This document shows, in pieces, positions 16,586-25,113 of a DNA stretch of 64,000 nucleotides (position 1 is the first letter of the stretch; each line of letters begins with the position of its first letter). This DNA is from Leptospira adleri. Lineage in GTDB: Bacteria; Spirochaetota; Leptospiria; Leptospirales; Leptospiraceae. The notes below the pieces were generated by a model. It did no database searches, was not told the DNA's origin, and saw nothing but the letters and a program-made list of their open reading frames with translations. Both the position numbers and the translations under genes were made by a program. The DNA lies in NCBI RefSeq assembly GCF_002811985.1, contig NZ_NPDU01000010.1, positions 29,404 through 93,403 on the forward strand, written 5' to 3'.

Positions 16586-17067
16586 TCGGAGCCTCGTATT
16601 TCATTCTATCGTCTCAAAAGATCGATACGGACTCGAAATCGTTTCATATCGTTTGGAATTTTGCAATCACAAACAGACAACGATTTTATTCTTAAAAATC
16701 GGGTGTTCCTTCCTAGCCTTTTTTTGAATTCGACTTTCCGAAAACATCTCTCCGTTCGATGAGTTTCAAGCATATTAGAAAAACAAAATAAACTAAAGTG
16801 ATTTCGAGAGGTTTTGAGCGCGGGAAACGCCGAGTTTTAGGATTTTTTCTCCCGATTTTTTAAGCGGTAATTGAAGAATTACGCTTTATTTTGGGAAATG
16901 AAAGGCTCGGATTACCGGCTGTTCCTGAAATTCTCTTCAAAGGAAAGAATTCACGGGAACTTTCCGTCCTTTCAAAATAAGATTGACACGAGCAAGAAAT
17001 TCCATCCAGGTACTTTGCAAGAGTGGTTTCATAGTTCCATTTTTAGATCGAGGTAAGTCCGAGCATT
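16586..17067. other. 482-bp intergenic region, nothing convincing
   Basis: The space between the divergent MuiA-family and TetR genes. It is AT-rich with several homopolymeric runs. A TTGACA at 16983-16988 could be a -35 element for the TetR gene, but I see no good -10 at the right distance. A 61-codon open frame at 16871-17056 has no ribosome site or protein-like composition. No repeat of the TetR-associated near-palindrome found downstream is present here. Confidence 0.4.
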
Positions 17068-17643
17068 ATGCAAGAAACAGGTCTACGCGAGACGATCTTA
17101 AACGTCGCGGGTTCGCTTTTTATCAGTCGCGGTTACAATGCGGTTTCTATAAAACTCATCGCAGAGGAAGCGCGTTGTACTACGGCGGCCCTTTATTATT
17201 ATTTTCCGGAAGGGAAGGAGGCGATTCGTAAGGTCGTTCTTTATTCTCACTTGCCCGACCCCGAACAAATCGTCGAAGTGGGCAAATCCGCGAAGTCGCT
17301 TCAGGAGCTTTTTACCCAGATTGCGTTGAGGGTTTGTGACCACGATTCGGATACCGTTCGAAAAGAGCGTTGGCTTTTGGCGGAGTTTCCGAATTTCACC
17401 GAGGCGGATCGGGAAGTAATTCACGAAAAGCTGCAATCGATCCATTCGGCTCTCGTGGTTGAAACCGGTCGATTTCTTCCCGATTCCGAAGCGGCGAAAC
17501 TCCTGTCTTGGTTATTTATGTCCGCCAGTTTCGGTTATGGTCAACTTTTCGGAAGTCTTCAGTTCAATAAAGTGACGCAATTTCCTACGGCAGAATTTGC
17601 CGAAAAAATCGCCTGGCTTCTTTCCAGAGACACCAAGTCTTAA
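17068..17643 (+). CDS. TetR/AcrR-family transcriptional regulator
   Basis: A 191-residue regulator. Residues 7-55 form the TetR helix-turn-helix: ETILNVAGSLFISRGYNAVS, then KLIAEEARCTTAALYYYFPE, with the YYYF recognition helix end. The C-terminal ligand domain (60-191) is helical and of the TetR_C type; it has no recognisable ligand pocket. It is transcribed in the same direction as a DUF4395 membrane protein and a methyltransferase. Two identical 19-nt near-palindromes lie ahead of those two genes, so I infer that this protein represses both. The regulator has no copy of the site ahead of itself, so it may not be autoregulated. Confidence 0.82.
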   Translation: MQETGLRETILNVAGSLFISRGYNAVSIKLIAEEARCTTAALYYYFPEGKEAIRKVVLYSHLPDPEQIVEVGKSAKSLQELFTQIALRVCDHDSDTVRKERWLLAEFPNFTEADREVIHEKLQSIHSALVVETGRFLPDSEAAKLLSWLFMSASFGYGQLFGSLQFNKVTQFPTAEFAEKIAWLLSRDTKS

Positions 17644-17716
17644 AAAAAGACAAAAAGGCAGAATTATTTCGGATTTTCTTTGAAATTCTTACTCGAGGAA
17701 TGTTAATTTTTTATTG

Positions 17717-17735
17717 ACTTACTGATCGATTAGTA
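17717..17735. promoter_or_regulatory. near-palindromic operator, copy 1
   Basis: ACTTACTGATCGATTAGTA, identical over 19 nt to 18362-18380. The core TACT-N-ATCGAT-N-AGTA is palindromic except for one pair. It overlaps a TTGACT at 17714-17719 that could be a -35 element of the DUF4395 gene, fitting repression. Confidence 0.6.
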
Positions 17736-17823
17736 TGGTAATTCCCAGAGTAAGAATCTGCTCTTTTTAATATGAAAGATCGAATTATAGAAAAGGCGGC
17801 TCTAATTTAAATTCGGTATTTAT

Positions 17824-18327
17824 ATGGAAGAAAGGTCCAAACTCAATTTCATCCAACAGCAAGGATTCAATTCCATACATTCTCTTTCGTGCGGTCTTCA
17901 ATATTCTTCCTTGCTGTGGCAACCGAGGGTGATCGGGGTTCTTGTGCTCTTCGGAATCGGATTTCAGCTCGAATCCCTTTTTTTAATCCTTTCTCTTGCG
18001 TTGTTTTGGGGAGCGCTTTTTCCTCGCTTTAATATTTTTGATCTTATCTACAATCGATTCTGGGGAATCCGAAAGGATCGTGTTTTCCTAACTCCCGCTC
18101 CGCCGCCGCGGCGCTTTTCTCAGGGCTTAGGAGGCGGATTGATGCTCGGAATTTGCGTTTCTCTTTTTGCAGAATGGAAAATCGCCGCGATTTGTTTCGA
18201 AATGCTTTTGGTTATCGGACTGAGCGCCCCGATTCTTTCTAAATTTTGCATTCCGGCTTATATCTATCACATAATCCGAGGGGAAATTCGTTTTGCAAAT
18301 CGGACCTTGCCTTGGTCTAGAGGTTAG
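17824..18327 (+). CDS. DUF4395-like membrane protein
   Basis: A 167-residue protein with about four membrane segments (near 36-52, 54-72, 108-124 and 128-148). The end FCIPAYIYHIIRGEIR and the N-terminal QQGF followed by a WQPRVIGVLVLFGIGFQ run are typical of DUF4395 integral membrane proteins, whose function is unknown although members occur near thioredoxin-like and redox genes. I see no ribosome site ahead of the ATG at 17824, so the start is uncertain. It is preceded by an operator-like site that recurs ahead of the next gene, so the two are probably co-regulated rather than read from a single promoter. Confidence 0.6.
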   Translation: MEERSKLNFIQQQGFNSIHSLSCGLQYSSLLWQPRVIGVLVLFGIGFQLESLFLILSLALFWGALFPRFNIFDLIYNRFWGIRKDRVFLTPAPPPRRFSQGLGGGLMLGICVSLFAEWKIAAICFEMLLVIGLSAPILSKFCIPAYIYHIIRGEIRFANRTLPWSRG

Positions 18328-18361
18328 GCCGTATTCCTGAGCAGTTTATATTTTGACCAAT

Positions 18362-18380
18362 ACTTACTGATCGATTAGTA
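18362..18380. promoter_or_regulatory. near-palindromic operator, copy 2
   Basis: Exact repeat of the 19-nt site at 17717-17735, placed 60 bp before the methyltransferase start. Two exact copies in front of consecutive genes strongly suggest a binding site for one regulator, most simply the TetR protein encoded just upstream. Confidence 0.6.
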
Positions 18381-18440
18381 AAAGTAGCGATATAATGGGT
18401 TTAATTTAGGATTTAATAGGTTTTTAGTCTAAATGAGGAA

Positions 18441-19301
18441 ATGGCGGACAAAATGGAACTTCACTTGCAAGAAATAAGCGAACAACAAAGGGAATCTTGG
18501 AATCGTTTTTCCCCGGGTTGGAAGAAATGGGATGACCTGTTCATGGATTTTTTAAAACCGATGGGGGATGAAATCATTCATCGGCTTGATCTCAAAGAAT
18601 CGGATCGGGTTTTGGACGTGGCAGCGGGGACGGGAGAGCCCGGTTTGACGATCGCTTCTCTTATCAAAAGCGGAACCGTAATGATCACCGATCTCGCCGA
18701 GGAGATGTTGGAGATCGCGCGGGAAAACGCGAAGCGGAGGGGGATTCCGAATATTCAAACGCAGGCTTGCGACGTGAGTGAGCTTCCTTTTGCGGATAAC
18801 AGTTTCGACGCGATCAGTTGTCGCTTCGGTTTTATGTTTTTCCCCGATATGGAATTGGCGGTGAACGAAATGGTTCGGGTTTTGAAACCGGGCGGAAAAG
18901 TAGCGACCTCGGTTTGGAACGTTCCGGAAAAGAATTTTTGGATCACAGCCATTATGAGTGCGATTCAACGAAATATGAACTTGCCCGCTCCCATCCCCGG
19001 CGCTCCGGGAATGTTTCGATGTTCGGAGCTAAATCTGATTTCCGATCTTTTTCGACACGCCGGTCTTCGGAACGTTTTTGTCAAGGAAGTGGGCGGAAAA
19101 CTGAAATGTCAAACCGCCGAAACTTACTGGAACGTTATGACGGAGGTCGCCGCTCCGATCGTTGCGGCGCTTTCAAAAGCGGACGAGGACACAAAGGAAA
19201 AGATCCAAGAAGAAGTGTATCATACGATCCACCATATGTATCCGAATGGAGACGTTCAGATCGAGTCGAGCGCACTGATCGTCTGGGGAGAAAAGGCTTA
19301 G
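18441..19301 (+). CDS. SAM-dependent methyltransferase (UbiE-like)
   Basis: A 286-residue class I methyltransferase. Motif I is VLDVAAGTGEPG (about 54-65), followed by an acidic residue at the end of strand 2 (ITDLAEEML), motif II-like ACDVSELPFADNSFDAISCRFGFMFF (in pieces) and ALE-type helix NEMVRVLKPGGKVATSVW (about 141-158). The pattern resembles UbiE/COQ5 and small-molecule methyltransferases; the substrate is unknown. The ATG at 18441 has GAGGA too close for a good ribosome site, so the Met at 18453 is an alternative start. A strong hairpin follows the stop. Its operator copy suggests control by the TetR protein at 17068. Confidence 0.8.
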   Translation: MADKMELHLQEISEQQRESWNRFSPGWKKWDDLFMDFLKPMGDEIIHRLDLKESDRVLDVAAGTGEPGLTIASLIKSGTVMITDLAEEMLEIARENAKRRGIPNIQTQACDVSELPFADNSFDAISCRFGFMFFPDMELAVNEMVRVLKPGGKVATSVWNVPEKNFWITAIMSAIQRNMNLPAPIPGAPGMFRCSELNLISDLFRHAGLRNVFVKEVGGKLKCQTAETYWNVMTEVAAPIVAALSKADEDTKEKIQEEVYHTIHHMYPNGDVQIESSALIVWGEKA

Positions 19302-19307
19302 GCATAT

Positions 19308-19341
19308 ATTTAGATAGGCCCGGCTTCCGGCCTATCTAAAT
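19308..19341. terminator. terminator-like hairpin after the methyltransferase
   Basis: ATTTAGATAGGCC and its exact complement, 13-bp arms around CGGCTTCC, 6 bp after the stop codon. There is no T-run right after it (ACTATCGATATC follows), so it may stabilise the mRNA end or need a factor. Confidence 0.6.
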
Positions 19342-19421
19342 ACTATCGATATCTTTTAATATTTAGAATAAAATGATACTCTAATATATTTTATTGTTTG
19401 AATAGGGAGTTGCGAAGGGAA

Positions 19422-19571
19422 ATGGATTTAAAGAGATTTTATGCGTTGTATTACTTCGCATTATTTTATATCGTATTGTTGCATATCCTAGTCTATTATT
19501 TTCTTCTATTTTACTTTCAGAATCGAAAAATTCAATGGAACTCGGGAAGTATTTTTGGATTCTTTCTTTGA
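19422..19571 (+). CDS. possible 49-residue single-pass membrane protein
   Basis: A short frame with an ATG at 19422 and purine-rich GAAGGGA directly before it. The translation is MDLKRFYALYYFALFYIVLL followed by more hydrophobic residues and the tail FQNRKIQWNSGS, so it has a plus-charged N-terminus, a long membrane helix and a basic end. That is what a small inner membrane protein looks like, but a T-rich region gives such a result by chance fairly often. The ribosome site is too close to the start to be ideal. No homologue can be claimed. Confidence 0.25.
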   Translation: MDLKRFYALYYFALFYIVLLHILVYYFLLFYFQNRKIQWNSGSIFGFFL

Positions 19572-19609
19572 AGGATTGATTCTTAGAGTTTGTTCTGGAG
19601 CCTGAAAAA

Positions 19610-19694
19610 TGTAGGAACTCTTACGCGCTCGCAGTGATGGGAAACGATTCTAAATCTTATGGAAATTCCTATGAAACAAAACTTGTAGGAACTC
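19610..19694. repeat. two degenerate TGTAGGAACTC repeat copies
   Basis: TGTAGGAACTC occurs at 19610-19620 and 19684-19694, 74 bp apart, in a non-coding stretch. Short motifs of this form are scattered widely in pathogenic Leptospira genomes as degenerate repeats, from memory; I cannot verify the copies here. The rest of 19572-19990 holds no gene that I can support. Confidence 0.4.
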
Positions 19695-20007
19695 ACACAA
19701 CGATCGGGATTTATAAAACAAGTTCTTTTGCTTTGTTGGGATTTTAGGACGCGCTCTAAGGATTCTTAGAAGAATCTGGTTCGAGAGAAAGTCTTCTTTG
19801 AATTCTTCTTTTTATCTTCCGGGTTTTACAACAAATTGTAGTTCCCGGTTTTTTTTAAAACACCGCTTGTCAAAATTCTTCTTTATGTAACGTTCGTTCC
19901 CTTTTTAGGAGATAATTTATTTCCTAACCGTTTGATAAGTCAGCGGTTCGATTCTTTTTCAGTTTATAGTTTGACTCCTAATCGATTCAACTCAAAGTTT
20001 ACTTCTT

Positions 20008-20028
20008 AAATAGACTATTGGTCTATTT
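20008..20028. promoter_or_regulatory. TetR operator copy 3, upstream of ompL1
   Basis: AAATAGAC-TATTG-GTCTATTT: perfect 8-bp arms and 5-nt spacer, identical in both arms and spacing to the site at 5291-5311. It ends 43 bp before the ompL1 start, so it could overlap the promoter. Confidence 0.7.
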
Positions 20029-20071
20029 TTATTTTACAAAAACAAAAATAAAGTGTAAGAGGAGTTGATCG

Positions 20072-21019
20072 ATGAATCGTAGGATACTGATTTTATGGAT
20101 TGTGTTTTTTTCAACGCTTGGCATTCACGCTAAGTCGTATGCGATCGTAGGTCTCGGTTTGCAATTGGATTTAGGTGAGATGGGCGGTACCATTACGAAG
20201 GATGGGATCGACGCGGCCACTTACTTCGGCCCGGTGAGATCTTCCGATCCCTGTTCCGTGGGTGTGGACGCGGGTTGCGTTCAAGATCCTTCTAAAGCTC
20301 CGGGAAAGGGCACGTATCTGGGTGTAGGCGTTAGGCGAGCCGTTCCTTCCGAAAATAGACTGATCATTTTAGAACGAACCACGGGTGGACTTGTCAATGC
20401 GAGAAGCACGAAGGGCGCGATGGTCGGCGGCAATTTGATGTTCGGTTACGAATCCGATTTTTCAAAGTATTTCTTCTGGAGAATCGCCGCGGAATATACG
20501 CAAAAGATTGCGGGCGGTATTACCAAAGCGGATATGTTGGGCATCAGTTTGGTCGATATCACTTGGGGATTCAGCTCGGTCGTAATTCCCGCGACGGTCG
20601 GTTTTAAAATCAACTTCACGGAAGATACCGCCCTTTACATGGGAGCAGGTCTGAATTATTTCAGCGGAGGCTGGTCTTTAAACGGAACTAACAACATAAA
20701 GGCGGGATACGACGTTCTCAGCGCGATCGGCCTTTCCACATTGGCAAATCTTGTGAGCGACGGAACGGATCCCGTGACTACGCGCGAGCATACTCGTTTC
20801 AGGGCTTCCGGTGTTGCGCCTAACTTCTTGTTGGGAACCCAAGCAAGGGTTTCCGAAAAAGGTCATGTGTTCATAGAAGTCGAAACGATTCTTTCGGAAG
20901 CCTATTCCGTGGGTAAATCGCATACGGTCGGAGGGGCAGTGAACATTTCTCCTTATCCCGCATATTCGATCGCCGTTGGCGGACAAGTGTATCGGTTCGG
21001 TTTTAAACAAGAGCTTTGA
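20072..21019 (+). CDS. ompL1: OmpL1 outer membrane porin
   Basis: A 315-residue protein with a signal peptide (1 to about 21, ending HAKS) and a transmembrane beta barrel, the known OmpL1 porin of pathogenic Leptospira. Recognisable stretches are the mature start YAIVGLGLQLDLGEMGGTIT, RTTGGLVNARSTKGAMVGGN near 109, FFWRIAAEYTQKIAGGITKA near 132, and the C-terminal YRFGF barrel end. The usual protein has about 320 residues, so it is full length. GAGG and GGAG lie 5-11 nt before the ATG. The gene sits beside a copy of the operator found at 5251-5311, suggesting control by that TetR. It converges on a chemotaxis receptor whose stop is 10 bp away. Whether another ompL1 exists elsewhere cannot be told here. 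Confidence 0.88.
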   Translation: MNRRILILWIVFFSTLGIHAKSYAIVGLGLQLDLGEMGGTITKDGIDAATYFGPVRSSDPCSVGVDAGCVQDPSKAPGKGTYLGVGVRRAVPSENRLIILERTTGGLVNARSTKGAMVGGNLMFGYESDFSKYFFWRIAAEYTQKIAGGITKADMLGISLVDITWGFSSVVIPATVGFKINFTEDTALYMGAGLNYFSGGWSLNGTNNIKAGYDVLSAIGLSTLANLVSDGTDPVTTREHTRFRASGVAPNFLLGTQARVSEKGHVFIEVETILSEAYSVGKSHTVGGAVNISPYPAYSIAVGGQVYRFGFKQEL

Positions 21020-21029
21020 ATCGATCGGG

Positions 21030-22829
21030 TCATTTGCGGAAATAATCCACTTCCCTGTTGAGAACAGAGGCTTGTCCCGCGAGTTGCGAAGCGAGTATGT
21101 TGATATTGTCCGAATTTGCAGAAACCGATTGTGTATTCTGAGAAAGACGCAGGACTGATTCCGCAAATTCGGTCAAGGTTAGAGATTGTTCTTCGGTTGA
21201 GTTTTTGATGTCCGCCGCTAATCGATTGATCAATTCGAAGTTTTGTTTTACCGCTTCGTTTGCGGTAAGCTGACGCAGCGAAAGCGCCGATATTTTTTCG
21301 ACCATAGGAATGGATCTTTTGATGCTTGATTCGATTTTTGTAAACGAGTCGGCGGATTCCGCCATATCATGTGTTCCTTCCTTGACTCGGGTGATTGCGT
21401 CCTCGATCAGACTTTGAATTTTCACCGCGTTGCTGTTCGTGTTCTCTCCCAACTTCGATATTTCCTCCGCGACTACGCTGAATCCTTTGCCGGATTCGCC
21501 GGATCTTGCGGCTTCGATCGAAGCGTTGATCGAAAGCAGTTTGAGTTTATCCGCGATCGCCAAAATGATCGTGAGAGCGGATCCCATCTTATCCGTACTC
21601 GTTTCGATCTTTGTCATCGTTCGAACGGATCTTTCTATCGATTCGCGCCCGCTTTCCGCCACTTCGGCCATTCTACTCGCTTCCTCTTTGGCCGAACCCG
21701 ATTCTTGATGAATGGCTCCGATCGCCTCGCTGAGTTCTTCGACGACCTTCTCTGCGATATGAACTCGTTCCTCCTGATTGTTCGTTTGATTGAGAACCGA
21801 GGTTCCGCTTGCGGATAATTCTTCAACCGCCGAAGCCAATTCTTCGAATGAAGCGGCTTGATCCTGAGAGTGAGTCGAAAATTTTTGCGTGTCGTCCGCG
21901 AGAATATCGGATCGTTCCTGCAGAATTTTTGCTTCGGTTCGGATCGCACCGACGACCGAATTGATCTTCGATAGAAAGGTGTTGATGTTATGACTGACTT
22001 GTCCTATTTCGTCGCTGGAAATCAGAGGCATAGAATTTCGTATGTCGCCGGAAGCGATCGCCGTTACGATTCTAGAGATCGCCGTCGAATTCTTCTTTAA
22101 CGAATTTAAGAACAAATTGGACGTAGTGTAGATCATTAGGGCAAGAAAACAAAACGCGACGCTGAGAGAATATTCGATCGGATACGTTTCGGAATAGGTT
22201 CCCCTTAGGATGAGGACAAAATAGGCGAGAAAGATGATCGGTAAAAGAACGATCGAGGAAAGAGTAAACACGAATCTTTGAGTCAGTGTGACTTTTTGAT
22301 ATTGCTCCGGTTTTAATTCTATTTTTCCGAGGTTCTCGTTCTCTAAGATCGTCGCGATTTCTATTTCTGAAACGAAAAAATGAGAACACGCGACAATGCC
22401 GATGATCATGCACCAGAGTATCGGATAGAGCAATGTTTCGCGTAACGTGAGAGGCGAAAGCGCGTTAGTCGTAACATAAGAGATTCCGATTCCGAAAGTC
22501 CATTGAACGATCGTGATGATCACTTCCGCACGGGGGAAGTTCAAGAGGGAAATTTTTCTTTTTTGACCGAGTTCTTCGACGGACGTCGGATCGATTTTTG
22601 TCGACCCCGGAGGAGTTAGAATTCTTCTTAGAAGCCGCCAGCGGATCAACACTACGACCAGGGTGATCAAGGTCGCTGTCATCACTCCCTCTAAAAAATA
22701 TAAGAGCTTCTCTCCGGTAAATCCGCCGGCGACTACGATAAAAACGACGCCGACCGGAACGCCTTGCAAATACGTGACGGCTTCCAATTTTAGGGAAAGT
22801 CGAAGGAGAAACCTGGATTCATCGGACAT
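21030..22829 (-). CDS. methyl-accepting chemotaxis protein with six-TM sensor
   Basis: A 599-residue receptor. The N-terminal third carries about six membrane segments (20-40, 45-64, 105-125, 130-150, 192-212, 215-235) instead of a periplasmic ligand domain, so it probably senses membrane or cytoplasmic state. A HAMP-like stretch follows (about 240-295, GDIRNSMPLISSDEIGQVSH) and a long signalling coiled coil (300-599) with the hairpin tip region around IETSTDKMGS and SGKGFSVVAEEISKLGENTN, the usual contact site for CheA and CheW. It converges closely on ompL1. No pentapeptide tether is visible at the C-terminus (EVDYFRK). The ligand is unknown. GTCG and a weak purine run precede the start. 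Confidence 0.85.
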   Translation of the reverse strand: MSDESRFLLRLSLKLEAVTYLQGVPVGVVFIVVAGGFTGEKLLYFLEGVMTATLITLVVVLIRWRLLRRILTPPGSTKIDPTSVEELGQKRKISLLNFPRAEVIITIVQWTFGIGISYVTTNALSPLTLRETLLYPILWCMIIGIVACSHFFVSEIEIATILENENLGKIELKPEQYQKVTLTQRFVFTLSSIVLLPIIFLAYFVLILRGTYSETYPIEYSLSVAFCFLALMIYTTSNLFLNSLKKNSTAISRIVTAIASGDIRNSMPLISSDEIGQVSHNINTFLSKINSVVGAIRTEAKILQERSDILADDTQKFSTHSQDQAASFEELASAVEELSASGTSVLNQTNNQEERVHIAEKVVEELSEAIGAIHQESGSAKEEASRMAEVAESGRESIERSVRTMTKIETSTDKMGSALTIILAIADKLKLLSINASIEAARSGESGKGFSVVAEEISKLGENTNSNAVKIQSLIEDAITRVKEGTHDMAESADSFTKIESSIKRSIPMVEKISALSLRQLTANEAVKQNFELINRLAADIKNSTEEQSLTLTEFAESVLRLSQNTQSVSANSDNINILASQLAGQASVLNREVDYFRK

Positions 22830-23080
22830 GAGCGACCTCGTTTTGAACCGAACCGATTTCTCCGTCCCGGATCAGGCTATATACAATGGATTTACCGGGA
22901 TAAGTCAAAAATAAATTCCATTATTTTTCTCAAATACGGATTTATAGAGAAAGATATCCGTTATTTTTTTGTTCTTTTGTTCCAAAAAATGCGCGGCTCA
23001 TTCTATTCTTAAACGAAAAATAAGAGCGGACGTTTTCGGGAAGGTTTTCAAATTTCAAAAGAAGGAAGAATTTTATAAAA

Positions 23081-23110
23081 GTAGAATATTATAGAAAGTA
23101 TATATTCTAC
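23081..23110 (-). terminator. terminator hairpin of the FG-GAP lipoprotein gene
   Basis: GTAGAATAT and ATATTCTAC, perfect 9-bp arms around a 12-nt loop. On the minus strand it is followed by TTTTATAAAATT, and the stop of the FG-GAP gene lies 18 bp before it, so it is a likely intrinsic terminator. Confidence 0.55.
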
Positions 23111-23128
23111 CGTGAAAAGATCGGGTTC

Positions 23129-24892
23129 CTATCGGCTGATCGCTTGTCCGAAGAGCGAATTGGCCGTTCCGGATATGGCGAGGTTTGCGTTTGCGGCGAG
23201 TGAAACGGCAATACCGCCCGCTCCGGGACTATAAAAAAGATAGGCTCTTCCCGCGTTGCTCGTATTTCCTCCGGAACCGGAGATCCAATCGGCGTAACCG
23301 TCCCCGTTTAGATCTGCGAAGCCTCCGGCTCCGAAACCGTCTCCCGCCGCTTCTCCTTGGATCGTTACGGAGGGCGTTCCCGATATCGTGGTTCCCGTCG
23401 AATGAAAGACGACCGTTTTTCCAAGTCCCGAACTGAAGTTTGTCGCTCCGACTGCGAGGTCCAAAAAACCGTCTCCGTTCACGTCGCCTAACGCCATTCC
23501 GTTGCCGAAGGATTCGGAAGCCGTTGTTCCGGTTAACGTTTGATTTGCTCCGCTTACCGCGACCGCGGTCAGTCCGGCGGAACTTCCGTGAAACGTGTAG
23601 ACTCTTCCCATCGATGCGGAATAGCCGTTGGACGCCGCGATCAAATCCTCGAATCCGTCTCCGTTCACGTCGCCCGTTTCCATGGAGATTCCGAAAGAAT
23701 CGTTGGCCGAAGCGCCAGTGAGAGTCAGCGTCGGCGACGAAGTATCCGTCGCAGTGATTCCGCCCGGACCGCTGTGAAAGATCCAAAGCCTGCCGGAAGA
23801 GGAACTAAACGTATTTCCGTTTACGATCAGATCCGAAAATCCGTCTCCGTTGAGATCACCCAAACGGATCGCCGAACCGAAGTTAGTTCCCGGTCCGATG
23901 ATGGAAGTATTGGGAGTGGCAGAGACTCCGTTGTTTCCGCCGTGATAAATTTGCGCGATTCCCGAACCGATATAACCGCTCGCCGCGATGTCAGTAATTC
24001 CGTCTCCGTTGACGTCTCCTAAAGAAACGGAATAACCTAAAGTTGTGGAAGCTCCCGCGTTGAGTGTTACGCTTGCGTTTGCAAAACTGGAGGCGAGAAT
24101 TCCGTTAGCGCCGTTGCTATAAAATACGTAAATCTTTCCGTTGCCTCCGCCGTACTCGAAAGAACCTCCGGCGACTAGATCCGCGAATCCGTCTCCGTTT
24201 ACGTCTCCCAATTGAAGCGCGTATCCGAAGGAAGCCGCTGCGTCTCCGGTGATGATCACGTTAGCCATGGTTGCGTTTGTCGGATTGAAACCATTTATTC
24301 CAATTCCATAATATAGATAAACGTCTCCGTTTCTTGTGGTTGAAAATAGCGAGGCTACGATCGCAATATCCGGAAATCCGTCTCCGTTGACGTCTTTGTT
24401 TCTTCCTTTTCGAATTCCAAATTTAAGAATCTCGGAAGAATTTCCCGAAAAATCGATACTGCGTACTTGAATCGAATGCAAACTCACATCTTTCCAAGAG
24501 GATGGAATTTGATACCGCCATTTGGAAGTTCCAACCGCAGGAAGAAAAGGACCGGAGTCCAAGCTGACTTCGACGCGGGAAAGGAATAGATCGTCGCTCG
24601 CGGTTCCAACGATAAAGCCGGATTCTAAAATAGAAGTATGAGAAGAGGAAAGATTTACGACGCTCAGAGACGGAGGCGTATGATCCAGGCAGGCTCCGGA
24701 GAGAATGCACTTTAGAATTTCAGTTTCCGTCCAGGCGCGGGAATACGCGATTTCCGGATTGAAGACGGGCTCCACACAACCAGTCAACCAAATGGAAAAA
24801 GAAATAACGGCAACGTTGATTTTCAAAATTCTTTTCAAGTTATTAAGAATTAAAACGAAAATAACTCCGATTAAATTACAAAGAATTCGCAA
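23129..24892 (-). CDS. FG-GAP seven-repeat propeller lipoprotein
   Basis: A 587-residue exported protein with a signal segment ending WLTGC (Cys near 38), a likely lipobox. An Ig-like unit (about 67-155) starts DHTPPSLSVVNLSSSHTSI and is followed by RKGRNKDVNGDGFPD, the first of seven FG-GAP repeats (then GDVNGDGFAD, GDVNGDGITD, GDLNGDGFSD, GDVNGDGFED, GDVNGDGFLD and ADLNGDGYAD). All seven keep the calcium loop. Seven repeats are one complete integrin-alpha-like propeller. The Ig unit and propeller match the last parts of the protein at 9632-12304, without the three extra Ig-like domains. The start codon is uncertain, since there is no ribosome site at 24892. Confidence 0.75.
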   Translation of the reverse strand: MRILCNLIGVIFVLILNNLKRILKINVAVISFSIWLTGCVEPVFNPEIAYSRAWTETEILKCILSGACLDHTPPSLSVVNLSSSHTSILESGFIVGTASDDLFLSRVEVSLDSGPFLPAVGTSKWRYQIPSSWKDVSLHSIQVRSIDFSGNSSEILKFGIRKGRNKDVNGDGFPDIAIVASLFSTTRNGDVYLYYGIGINGFNPTNATMANVIITGDAAASFGYALQLGDVNGDGFADLVAGGSFEYGGGNGKIYVFYSNGANGILASSFANASVTLNAGASTTLGYSVSLGDVNGDGITDIAASGYIGSGIAQIYHGGNNGVSATPNTSIIGPGTNFGSAIRLGDLNGDGFSDLIVNGNTFSSSSGRLWIFHSGPGGITATDTSSPTLTLTGASANDSFGISMETGDVNGDGFEDLIAASNGYSASMGRVYTFHGSSAGLTAVAVSGANQTLTGTTASESFGNGMALGDVNGDGFLDLAVGATNFSSGLGKTVVFHSTGTTISGTPSVTIQGEAAGDGFGAGGFADLNGDGYADWISGSGGNTSNAGRAYLFYSPGAGGIAVSLAANANLAISGTANSLFGQAISR

Positions 24893-25043
24893 TTTGGAGA
24901 ACTTTCGTTCAGACCTGGAAAAAGATTTCGAGGGCAGGTAAAAATGAAAAGCCGATTTCTCGGAAGAGAGAAAAGTTATTTCTGAATATTTGAAAAACGT
25001 TATAAAGAATGCAGTTCGCTTAACATTTCTACTTTTTTAATTC

Positions 25044-25069
25044 GAAAAAATCCCCCAAACGAGGGAGAT
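25044..25069 (-). terminator. intrinsic terminator of the propeller lipoprotein
   Basis: On the minus strand ATCTCCC-TCGTTT-GGGGGAT (one mismatch) followed by TTTTTT, a standard GC-rich hairpin plus T-run, 45 bp after the stop of the gene at 25114. Confidence 0.6.
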
Positions 25070-25113
25070 CGGACGAAGTCCGTATCGAATTCTTCTTACA
25101 AGACGAAAGAGAT

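Noticed and set aside
16871..17056. 61-codon open frame before the TetR gene
   Set aside because: No ribosome site and composition like non-coding AT-rich DNA.
19930..19960. GGTTCGATTC resembling a tRNA T-loop
   Set aside because: No acceptor, D or anticodon stems can be formed around it.
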